48,311 bases of DNA from Amoebophrya sp. A120 (taxonomy: Eukaryota; Sar; Dinophyceae; Syndiniales; Amoebophryaceae), in the NCBI GenBank assembly GCA_905178155.1, contig CAJINV010000006.1, positions 1,067,516 through 1,115,826 of the forward strand. Reading direction: 5' to 3'. The notes beneath the pieces were generated by a model, which was not told the DNA's origin, searched no databases, and saw only the letters and a list, made by a program, of their open reading frames with translations. Below are positions 12,101-19,200 of this stretch, piece by piece; positions within the stretch are counted from its first letter, which is position 1, and the number at the start of each line of letters is the position of its first letter. The position numbers and the translations under genes are program-made.

Positions 12101-13841
12101 GAAGCTGGGGGTGGGATCCGAATTCGGCGCGGATAAAACAACTCTTCTTCAACATGCCGGACATTGACGACATCGACTACAATGGGATCCTATCAAATGT
12201 AAAAATGTCTGGGTCTGGAAGAATGCAACTTGTCATGCTAAAATGGAAGCATGCAAAAATCTGTGTTGCGTGATTACCAAAAGCTGTCCACTTTTGACCT
12301 AATCGAGAGGCAGTTTCTCATGCAGGAGAGGCATGATAGAACTCTCACAGAATCTGTCATGCTCTGTCCTACTTGCCAGACCTCATGAGTCATGTAAAAT
12401 CTGCATGACAAGTCTGGCATTCTTCCAGACCCAGACATTTTTACAGTTGATAGATCCCGGCCGGGCAATTCGCGTTCTCCATCCCCATGAAGCTCCCGGA
12501 CACCACCGAGGCGATTTACGGGCTATCAAGTGCAAATATGTCTGGGTCTGGACAAGCGCAAACTTCTGATGCGCATTTCAGACGACGCAAATATCTGTCA
12601 TGCATGGACAGCAAATGTCACCCATTTCTTATCACTGAGAGTGGGGATTCGTCATGCGGATCAGGCATTGAGAATCCTCCTCAAAACCTGTGATGCTAGG
12701 GCTTGCATGCCAGACTTTCTTGATCAGGTAAAAACAGCATGACAAGTAGCATCTGCACTCATCCAGACCGACACATGTTTGCAGTTGATACGGGCTGCAA
12801 GGCAACAACATTCAGGAGTTCACGTCGCAGGACCGGAATGGGGAGTACATGAACTTCTTCAAAGTCAAATTTTGCAACGACTTTCCGTTTATGCAAGGCA
12901 AAAGCATCGCAGCGTTGTAAATCGCATGACAAATTTTCTCAGCATGATGAGAAATGCAATTTGTAATGCGGATTTAACTTGACAAAAAAATTTGTAAAAT
13001 TACAATTTTTTTTGTCAAGTTAAATCCGCATTTATGCATTGCATAAATGCGATTAGTACGAGTACGAAGATACTTTTGCAATGCATACCCTTCTGCATCG
13101 AGAAACTGGCAGAGTTCAAGGTCCCCGGGTTTCAGTTCAACGACGTCACCAGAGACGACTTCATCGTGCAGCCGGACGGGTTATCCAGTGCAAATATCGA
13201 TCTGGGTCTGGAAGAGTGCAACTTGTGATGCTGTGTTTGGATTCTACAAAAATCTGTATTGCATGAGCAGCGAAATACGGAGTCCACCTCTTGCTCTTGC
13301 TACGCGAAGAGGGCGTTTGTAATGCGGGTTCGGCATGATCAAGACGGCCTCAAAAAATCTGTGATGCTAGGGCGTACATCACAGACATCATGGCTCACGC
13401 GAAACGTGCATGACAAGTTCGCATCCTTCCAGGAGACCCAGACATATTTGCGATGCATACGGGTTTGGCAGCGAAAAATACAGTCGGACGACTGATCGGG
13501 TGGTAATATCCTGTGCAAAAGTATCGTACTCGTAGTGATCGCAATCATGCATTACAAATCTCCCTCTTAACCGAAATCGGCATTACAAATTCCATTTTTC
13601 ATGCTGAGGGAATTTGTCATGCGATTTATATATACTAGTACGATGCTTTTGCATTGCATAGGTAAAAACGCTGGCTGATTTTCAAGTCGACGAAGGCCCG
13701 CAGTCGTCGGGGGCGACTTCTCGTAGAGGGATTAAATGGAGCAGCATCAGTGGCATCCTCGCTGGAGGCGGTATTTGGTGGTTGGGTACAACTTTGATGG
13801 TAGCGCTTTCGTACAGCCATCATGTTCATGCGGTTGCTTAG
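194..13841 (+). CDS. Gene A: large single-pass membrane protein, 3' part, 20 exons
   Basis: Family not recognised. Exons: 194-935, 1203-1769, 5824-6545, 7697-7730, 7804-8312, 8579-8637, 8923-9038, 9288-9447, 9737-10249, 10511-10562, 10743-10820, 11098-11192, 11345-11389, 11562-11647, 11938-12190, 12458-12523, 12796-12889, 13093-13181, 13465-13506, 13666-13841. Joined, they give one frame of 1,499 codons ending in TAG at 13839. The N-terminal ~350 residues are acidic and low-complexity. Four segments share a beta-sandwich-like pattern (FIEFKFIASG...GYRF; FLDVKLEF; MFEIKFRIPLPVGGAIYI; FYVTIAINERIPAGRGF). Residues about 985-1060 look like a coiled coil, followed by a Thr-rich linker. A hydrophobic helix (ISGILAGGGIWWLGTTLMVA) lies at about 1470-1490 with a tiny tail. 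An extracellular type I protein is inferred. The first in-frame ATG is at 210, but the true start is probably upstream because an intron end precedes exon 1. Confidence 0.85.
936..1197. mobile_element. Introner A1 (alpha), TSD TTGGT
   Basis: A 262-bp intron with near-perfect ~31-bp terminal inverted repeats (TATCAACTGTAAAAATGTCT ... its complement). TTGGT lies on both sides (931-935, 1198-1202). Splicing leaves one copy and joins GTT GGT to GCC GCA in frame. The interior matches introners A8 and C12. Confidence 0.93.
1934..3834 (+). pseudogene. Reverse transcriptase, C-terminal part, frameshifted
   Basis: Three frames must be joined: about 1945-2040 (ending in TAG), 2043 to about 2440, and about 2425-3834. 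The middle piece has the RT catalytic motif YVDDG (codons 2265-2279), then a helix and a Lys-Cys-Glu element (PMKCELATSLKEAG). The third piece has the thumb-like ILGIRIVPTNKEGQ and, further on, FSVSSMIYFLPVTQ, the pattern after the palm in LINE reverse transcriptases. The N-terminal palm and fingers and any endonuclease are missing. After about residue 90 of the last frame the sequence becomes Lys/Glu-rich and unrecognised. Two frameshifts plus the truncation make this copy inactive. Confidence 0.7.
3707..4840 (+). CDS. Second ORF of the LINE-like element, charged protein
   Basis: An open frame of 377 codons overlaps the RT frame by 128 bases in another frame; a later ATG at 3782 is an alternative start. 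It is very rich in Lys, Glu and Arg, with predicted coiled-coil or disordered stretches. One ordered island near residue 200 reads FYPAQEYQGSRPGYVYKLG and HFGMGYYKD, an aromatic/Gly motif. I cannot assign it to a named family. It may be the element's own accessory or nucleic-acid-binding protein, or the C-terminal continuation of the polyprotein after a frameshift. It ends TGA just before the 3' tail. Confidence 0.5.
   Translation: MPNGFSTISGLKMYRQNRSGNGRKSMPKIERQVCIYRKTIGDEKKEGQKTEKGSGDGGDDRKKGSAGERKGKGAGSSAKGNARCGKGPKGNTAPTDTSREIGSGSLAETIRKMVEGEKIRAQKEGSEMLQRALDIIGRATDLLETAEDVPLESRATSSSSTRRDVPEITEERNESKKEEKDETEEDAYFYPAQEYQGSRPGYVYKLGHFGMGYYKDQGPEEATREMFQKITIGGPGGKLPKREVSKEQKTASKEVAGDATRHEKNTQQVRQVPEKEEETEATAREAAEPAGEGGLGGLRKKIAKDISETEMAKEDKKEEKRFPTLEELNERDRKRDREEAAEREDERKRQEERRSMKRLKYENPLQDELAQMYRNTR
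4841..5704 (+). other. 3' tail of the LINE-like element, no gene seen
   Basis: It holds a short Arg/Lys-rich open frame (4847-5131) and GC-rich stretches with runs of C and G, then the tandem repeat listed separately. It ends at the breakpoint with introner A2. No structural RNA was recognised. Confidence 0.55.
5600..5669 (+). repeat. 35-bp tandem repeat, LINE 3' end
   Basis: Two copies of GGTATTGGCAGAGGCTAAAT plus 15 more bases sit about 35 bp before the insertion breakpoint, differing by one base. Short tandem repeats replace poly-A at the 3' ends of some LINEs. Confidence 0.9.
6546..7691. mobile_element. Introner A3 (beta) with nested insertion, TSD GCATT
   Basis: It begins TATGCATTGCAAAAGCATCG and ends GCGATACTTTTGCACAGGAT A. 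GCATT lies on both sides (6541-6545, 7692-7696). Splicing makes GCA TTG CAG, in frame. A 989-bp insertion enlarges it to 1,146 bp. Confidence 0.88.
6634..7622. mobile_element. 989-bp insertion with 17-bp target duplication and (TC)n end
   Basis: TAATGCGGATTTGCCTT occurs at 6617-6633 and 7623-7639, flanking the insertion exactly. The insert starts with two ~29-bp copies of AGACCCTCCGGTTTGTTTGA and ends in a TC dinucleotide run. The long duplication and microsatellite end suggest target-primed retrotransposition (a SINE or truncated LINE). I see no coding capacity. Confidence 0.75.
7731..7803 (+). other. Candidate ordinary GT-AG intron in gene A
   Basis: A 73-bp gap is needed to keep gene A open: GCG GCG is followed by GTATTATAAAG and a T-rich run, ending AATAAAG before TCT TGC ATC. 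No inverted-repeat ends or 5-bp duplication are visible, unlike the other introns. An earlier AG (CTTTCCAG, 7769) would give another frame. It may instead be an eroded introner. Confidence 0.5.
8313..8573. mobile_element. Introner A4 (alpha), TSD GGCGT
   Basis: 261 bp; starts TATCAAATGCAAAAATGTCT, ends ACATTTTTGCAATCCATA. GGCGT at 8308-8312 and 8574-8578. Splices to GGC GTG AAT in frame. Same subfamily as A2; A14 is its reverse complement. Confidence 0.93.
8638..8917. mobile_element. Introner A5 (gamma, inverted), TSD CGAGC
   Basis: 280 bp; ends TATTATATGTAGAAACGTCC and GACGTTTTTACTCAGCATA. CGAGC at 8633-8637 and 8918-8922. The interior is the reverse complement of A7, so it is inserted in the opposite orientation. 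Splicing gives GAG CCG GTC. Confidence 0.92.
9039..9282. mobile_element. Introner A6 (alpha), TSD AGTTC
   Basis: 244 bp; TATGCATTGCAAATATGTCA ... CATATTTGCATTTCATA. AGTTC at 9034-9038 and 9283-9287. The interior is close to C9 in gene C, which suggests recent spread between genes. Confidence 0.93.
9448..9731. mobile_element. Introner A7 (gamma), TSD GGTCC/GCTCC
   Basis: 284 bp; TATCATATGTAAAAACGTCC ... GACGTTTTTACATATGATA. The duplications at 9443-9447 and 9732-9736 differ by one base. Splices to GTC CTC CCG in frame. Confidence 0.9.
10250..10505. mobile_element. Introner A8 (alpha), TSD CCCGC
   Basis: 256 bp; TATGAACTGCAAATGTGTTT ... CATATTTGCACTTCATA. CCCGC at 10245-10249 and 10506-10510. 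Shares its interior with A1 and C12. Confidence 0.93.
10563..10737. mobile_element. Introner A9 (beta), TSD ACGGG/ACTGG
   Basis: 175 bp; TATGCATTGCAAAAGCATCG ... GACACTTTTGCAATGCATA. The flanking pentamers have diverged at two positions. Splices to ACG GGC ATC in frame. Confidence 0.88.
10821..11092. mobile_element. Introner A10 (alpha), TSD CCGGA
   Basis: 272 bp; TATGCATTGCAAATATCGAT ... ACATATTTGCATTGGATA. CCGGA at 10816-10820 and 11093-11097. Splices to CCG GAA GCG. Confidence 0.93.
11193..11339. mobile_element. Introner A11 (beta), TSD GGCGG
   Basis: 147 bp; starts TATCCTGTGCAAAAGTGTCG, ends GATACTTTTGCAATGCATA, so the two tips differ (CCTGTG against GCATTG). GGCGG at 11188-11192 and 11340-11344. 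Confidence 0.93.
11390..11556. mobile_element. Introner A12 (beta), TSD CTTCA
   Basis: 167 bp; TATGCATCGCAAGAGCATCG ... GATGCTCTTGCAGTGGATA. CTTCA at 11385-11389 and 11557-11561. Splices to AAC TTC ACC TTT. Confidence 0.93.
11648..11932. mobile_element. Introner A13 (gamma), TSD ACCCC/ACCCG
   Basis: 285 bp; TATCCTATGTAAAAACGTCC ... GACGTTTTTGCTCAGCATA. The pentamers at 11643-11647 and 11933-11937 differ at the last base. Same orientation as A7, opposite to A5. Confidence 0.92.
12191..12452. mobile_element. Introner A14 (alpha, inverted), TSD GATCC
   Basis: 262 bp; GATCC at 12186-12190 and 12453-12457. The interior (AGCTGTCCACTTTTGACC early, CATGCAGGAGAGGCATGA midway) is the reverse complement of A4, which has AAAAGTGGACAGCTTTTGG near its 3' side. 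Both orientations keep the frame. Confidence 0.93.
12524..12790. mobile_element. Introner A15 (alpha), TSD CGGGC
   Basis: 267 bp; TATCAAGTGCAAATATGTCT ... ACATGTTTGCAGTTGATA. CGGGC at 12519-12523 and 12791-12795. Subfamily of A6 and C9. Confidence 0.93.
12890..13087. mobile_element. Introner A16 (beta) with internal hairpin, TSD CCGTT/CCCTT
   Basis: 198 bp; TATGCAAGGCAAAAGCATCG ... TACTTTTGCAATGCATA. Positions 12968-13029 form a near-perfect hairpin (GCGGATTTAACTTGACAAAA paired with its complement). Splices to CCG TTC TGC. Confidence 0.9.
13182..13459. mobile_element. Introner A17 (alpha), TSD CGGGT
   Basis: 278 bp; TATCCAGTGCAAATATCGAT ... CATATTTGCGATGCATA. CGGGT at 13177-13181 and 13460-13464. 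The interior resembles C8 and D1. Confidence 0.93.
13507..13660. mobile_element. Introner A18 (beta), TSD GGTAA
   Basis: 154 bp; TATCCTGTGCAAAAGTATCG ... GATGCTTTTGCATTGCATA. GGTAA at 13502-13506 and 13661-13665. Splices to GTG GTA AAA ACG, leading into the last exon. Confidence 0.93.
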
Positions 13842-15394
13842 GAAAGAAGGAGCTGGAAGACGAGGAAGCTCAACTTTTCAACATTTATTCCAAGAATCTA
13901 GTCGTGGCTTTTCTTGTTGCGTTCACGACATGGTAGGAGCAAGAGCAAGTTCGCCGTGTATATTGTTTTTTTGGACGCAGATACTAAGTGCGTGAATCAA
14001 GCAAGAAGCACAAGAGCAACCAAGTTGAAGAATATCCAAGATTTTAGCAATAGCAACCAAGTTGAGGCGTGAAATTATCAGCATACTTAAAGCAGACCAA
14101 GAAAGTCGAGTCTCAAGAAAGGAATTAAACCAAGTTTCCGTTTGCAACTAAATCTCCTACAACAACTCGTATGAACAATTAGCTTCACAACAACATGCAT
14201 AAAGCTCTAACCGCTGCTCTGCGCAAAAAAAGCACCGCAAGCGCTTCGGTCTTCCTACGAGGACCCACCAGGATGGAGACAAAGTGACAGAGACAAAGCT
14301 TCTCTCGCTCCACCTTTGTGCTGCATCGTAGGTAGATGCGAAGAGGTTGATGGTCATGCTCCTGCGACATATCAGATTCAGATTTTTTTAAAGGGAGCTG
14401 GTCTACGACCGCTCTCAACATATTGTAGAAGCGCAGCTACAGTCAGACATGATGACCGCGGCAGAAGCTGCCAGGGTGGTCGTGTCGACAGTTCAGCAAA
14501 CCAAGTTTCCGTTTTTCTACACTTCTATGCAATAAATCCGTTTCGTAGTGGTCGCATTTGTTTCTAACTAAGTAATACTATCACTTCTCCTTATTCAAAT
14601 TTAACTATGATGGTGCTGGTACAGCAAATTGCTGGACACGATGAAATAGAATCCGTTTCTGTGTGCTGACCGAAAACGTTTCTGAAGTTTCTGGAGTTAA
14701 TTACAATAGCCGATAGAAGTTGCAACAGCGACACAACGATAGTCCAACGCAGCTGCAACAAGAATCTGCAGGGTTCTTGCGATAGAAGAAAGCTGCTGGC
14801 AGCACCTGCAGTAACTGGGTTCATCTTCATTCATCGTGAGGCCGAGCCAGATGCTGTGTAGTTTGTACATGTTGCAAAAAGTAGAAAAGCAGGACCATGG
14901 TTATTTGTCGTGCTGCAAACGCGCGCTTTGAGTGCAGTTCCCTCAATAATTGTCATGCTTTTTTTCGTTCTTATCTTTCCTCTCGTGCTGAAGAGAATAC
15001 AAAACAGAAATAGATTTTTCGTACCTCGTTCTCGTAAGGCTGTATTCGCGCCGCACCAGCATGCCGTCGTACTCCTGTCGTGTGGATCAATAATTTCAAC
15101 AATACCCGCTGAAGCTGAACACATCCTTCGTCCGTTTCTCTCGTGAAGGTGATGTATTCTAGTCCGAAGTCGTGCAACGGTTGCGGTTGTGGTAGTTATA
15201 GTTTTTAGCAAGACAGCACTTGATCTTGTTTTCATCTCCCAGCAGGACCAGGAAGTGGCTTTGTAAAACCCGCTTGATTTTTTCCTTGTTTTCGTTTCTT
15301 TTGCCGCATTTATTTTGCGACTTTACATTCACTAAACGTAAACGTGACAAAACGTCGTCACTTTTGCAGAATCTTCTGTTGCTCCGCGTATTAC
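13842..15394. other. Intergenic region between gene A and gene B1
   Basis: No gene recognised. It holds a ~140-bp repeat (14667-14806) shared with 23131-23272. From about 14940 it is homologous to the region upstream of B2 (about 26815-27298), so the duplicated block includes the B leader or promoter. Confidence 0.7.
14667..14806. repeat. Dispersed ~140-bp repeat, copy 1
   Basis: CTGACCGAAAACGTTTCTGA through GAAAGCTGCTGGCAGC recurs at 23131-23272 with a few indels. It lies upstream of B1 here and upstream of B3 there. Confidence 0.9.
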
Positions 15395-16168
15395 ATGCTT
15401 TTTGTACCTGCTGCTCCTGCTCCTGCTAGCGCAAAAGGAAAACGAAAAACATTCAGCATGTCCTTAGCCACCTTGTCGCCGCGTTTCTCGTTCTCGCGCG
15501 AACGCTTCTTTCGCCGCGGCGCTAGTTCTTGCAGTTCATTGTCACAAAAATGGCTGGCTTCTTCGGGTCTACTTCTACTTGTGGTTCATCACGACAAGAC
15601 CGGGCAGCTGCTAGGAGTGCAAGAAGCTTTGGCGGTCTCGTTCATGTCCAAGATGAAGATGAAGCTGCAGCAGAACAAAAAGAAAACCTCAACATTTGCA
15701 TCGAAGATCATGAAGGAGCGGCTTCCTGCTCGGGGCCTCCCAAGAAGTGGAAGAACGGGAGCACAGGAGCTACACACAACAGGTGGGAGCCACGATCATG
15801 AGGCCTTCTTCTACAACAAGACTAGCTCAACATCGGTGGAACAAGATGAACAAAGCTTCTTTTTGCAAAAGCACGAGGCTACCTTGAGCGGCGCGACTTG
15901 TTCGCTTTCGCGTGCGGAGCGTGGAAGGAACGGTATCACACAGAAAAGTACACCGAACCGAGTGCACCAGAGTCAGAAAATAAAAAAATTCAGAATCTGT
16001 TGTTGTTATGCTGCTACTTTACATAAATTGGCGCCATTCCAAAACTCTAAAAACAAGAACTCAAACTCTGTAGATACACAGAGTACTAGCGAGGCATTTT
16101 ATTTTTTGGTGTGCAAAAGAAAAAAAAATACAATTTTTACTGCGCGAAGGCTAGGAAAAGGGTGTTAG
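15395..16168 (+). CDS. N-terminal exon of gene B1 (3' boundary uncertain)
   Basis: The frame opens at ATG 15395 with MLFVPAAPAPASAKGKRKT, matching the B2 start MIFVPAAPASPCAKAKGKT. Also shared are a short hydrophobic stretch (WLASSGLLLLVV) and an SFMSKMKMKLQQ motif. Similarity to B2 fades after about 15800. The frame runs to a stop at 16166, but the real exon may end earlier and continue in the core exons from 16286. I could not place the intervening intron with confidence: the gap to the core holds no clean introner ends. Function unknown. Confidence 0.6.
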   Translation: MLFVPAAPAPASAKGKRKTFSMSLATLSPRFSFSRERFFRRGASSCSSLSQKWLASSGLLLLVVHHDKTGQLLGVQEALAVSFMSKMKMKLQQNKKKTSTFASKIMKERLPARGLPRSGRTGAQELHTTGGSHDHEAFFYNKTSSTSVEQDEQSFFLQKHEATLSGATCSLSRAERGRNGITQKSTPNRVHQSQKIKKFRICCCYAATLHKLAPFQNSKNKNSNSVDTQSTSEAFYFLVCKRKKNTIFTARRLGKGC

Positions 16169-16285
16169 AATGAAAGTAAAAGTATCATCTCACGACGTCG
16201 GACGGCCAACAGGCACTTTTTTTTCCCGCAAACAGAACGGCATGACATGATAGTTCTTCTCGAGATACCCTGGTGAAAAGTACCA

Positions 16286-19200
16286 ATGGGTTCTTTACTT
16301 TTCTGTACAATAAACGGAGGGCCTGGGGGCTACGGATACTGCCGCAACGCCAGCAGTGGCATGGTCAAGAGCGATTGCAAGCTTTGCATGAGATGTAGCG
16401 GTCGCAGTTGGCTGAAATACATCGATACAGCCACCGGAAGTGCGACGTCTTGGCAGCTGGATACGATGCCGCGGAGTTGGAGGGAGTTGGAGTTCAACAC
16501 GGGAACAGGGGAGCTGTTGAAGGGGGGCTGTGATATTCCAAGCGGGACGTTGGGAAAGATGAACCACAAGGCATGCCTGGAGAAAAATCTCGACAAATTG
16601 TACGAAGACCACGCTTGGAACGAGCAGGATCTAGACATCGACACTCCTCGTCTCGTTAATTTGAAGGTGAACGGCGATGTCTGGAGGCATTACACGGCAG
16701 AGGAGAATGTTAGATGCGAGGCACGGATGGCGATGAAGAAATCCGGAGCCTCGGGCTCCGTAGAAGTATGCATTGCAAATATGATGTCTGGGTCTGGAAA
16801 CTTGTAATGCTGCGTTGGGAATAGTGAAAAATGCCCTGTAATGCACAGCCAAGCATGAAAAATATCTGCGCTTCTTTGCGTTGCGTTTTTCTTTTTCGCA
16901 TGACAAACTGCGTTTTTGCATGACAAGCAAAAGGGTCTGCTCTTCTCGGACACGCGTCACAAACTTTTTAGTCATGCCAGACAAGCATGACAGACCTTGC
17001 ATCCTTCTAGACCCAGACATATTTGCACTTGATAAGAACAGCGCTTCGACAACGGCGGCTGGGAGACAGCTCCGAGTGGCAGTGTCGACTGGAATATGAC
17101 AGTGCACAACTCCCCCTCCCCCTCCCTTGTCATGCAAATTTCCCGAATCCAGGCTGTGCCTCTTGTCACTGTTTGCATGACAAGTTCTGGTAGCCCAAAT
17201 AGCACTACACTCCAGTTTAAATCTGTCATGCAAAGCCCGCATTTTTGCGAATGCTCGCATTGCCGTTTATGCTTATACAAATGAGGGGGAGGCGGGGGAG
17301 TTGTGCACTGTCATATGGAAGACACAGATGGCCCCCGTGGGGTGGCACAAGGTGGAACAGTGGAAAGAGATAGGCGATGAACTCGAGGAGGCCGCGCAGC
17401 GACTGGGCGACAATTTCTTTGTGGTCAGTTTGTCCGCCTTTGCTCCCTCCTGCGGTAGCGAGAAGTACTGCGGGGATTCAGACCACACATGGGATAACGA
17501 TGAAAACGATTTTGCGGCTCATCGCAACAACTGTGAGTGCAAGGCGTGTACGCGGTGCAAACTATAGTGTGTCTAGGTGTGGAAAAAATAAAACGGGCCT
17601 TGTGCTTCTTGTATCTTTAAAATATAAATATATAAAATTGCTTGTATAGCATTGGTGCTGCTGGCAAGTCTGCATTGCATAACCGACAGGGGCGGCGGCG
17701 CTTCCTTCGTCATCCAAAAGCGAAAGCGCAGACGTTGGTCGAGCTGTTTATGCAAATTGATAATTGGCACTACTCGTACTACCTATCAAGAGAGAAACTT
17801 GTCATGCTTTGTTGCATCATGTGAGTATGTCTGACCCATCCACTATTTGTCCGCATCGCAGGTGTGATATTCCAGACCCAGACACATTTGCATTTGATAG
17901 CGTGCTGCGAGAAGGTGGAGAGGGATGGCAGCTGGTTGGCCACGGTCGACAAATGGCGTTGCGGGGAGAGTGGGTTTTACTCGATCGACGACTATGCGAG
18001 GGAACAAATCAACAGCAAGATCCAACGCGCGAGCATCGAGTTATGGCACTCTCAAACGTTACACTGTCTATTGTCCTCTTATGATATTGACTTGTCCTGC
18101 AAAATGAAAATTGTCAGCAGCCTCGACAAGATTTTGAAGATCAAATAAAGCTACTTCGCGTGACAAATAATTTTGGAAGGGCTAAGAGGCATTGCAATCT
18201 GTGCCGAATTTGTATGTAATACGACTTCGACTTGCGCGGCAGGGCAATAAAGCGCCCTTCCTTTGTTCAACACTTTTGCTACTGTTGCATCTTCTTCACA
18301 AATTCGTGTAAAGAACAGCGACCAATGTAAACGTTTGTTGAAAACTTGATATGAAGGGGTAGAGCCCCCGTCAACTACATCCTCACCTACATCCTCAACT
18401 ACATCCTCACCTTCGCCTTCATCTCGCGCTGTCACAGAAACGCCTTCCACCACGCCGGCACCGCCTGCGGTTTATGCAATACAAATTTCCCGTAGCCGTA
18501 CATGTACAAGGTGCATTACAAATTTCACCAATTTATTGGAGTGTAACATCACTTGTAATGCTAAAATAGGACCACGGCTAAGTTTTGTCATGCAGAGACC
18601 GGATTTGTACGTGTTGTACGGGAATAAATTTCCTGTGGATATAGTCACGCCCGAGTCCACCACTACTTCGCTGCCGAGGACAGGTGAAATAAAGTCCGAC
18701 GAATCCTTATCTTGTGCAAAAGTATCGTACTCGTACAAATTGCTTTTATGCCTTACAAAGAAATATTTTTGTTAATAAGGCAAAAGCGCATTACAAAGGC
18801 CTAGGCCTAGGCTATGCTACCCAATGGGCAGCTAGGGTGTCTGAAATTAGCTTATACTTTTTACACGCGCCGCGGGCTAGGGTGGGTCATTAACAAAACG
18901 TGAGGAAAACCGGGCCTATCATTTCGCGCCTGCGCGGTAAAGGTTTAAGTACATAAAAGTGCATCAGACAACCAAACCTTCAAACAGGCCCCGCGGCAGA
19001 ATCCGTTTTCCCCTTAAATAAATGAAATTCTGTACAATCGCCTGGCGAGACGCAAAAGTAGATGAACCGACTCTCAATAAATAGCTGCCCCGTGGCGCTT
19101 CTTGAGTTTGTTTAGTGTGGCCGTAGTCCAAAAATCATTTGTTTTTTCTAAGCACAGCTGATGACAGCGCTCGTGGTCGTGCATAGAGTTTTTCACTTTT

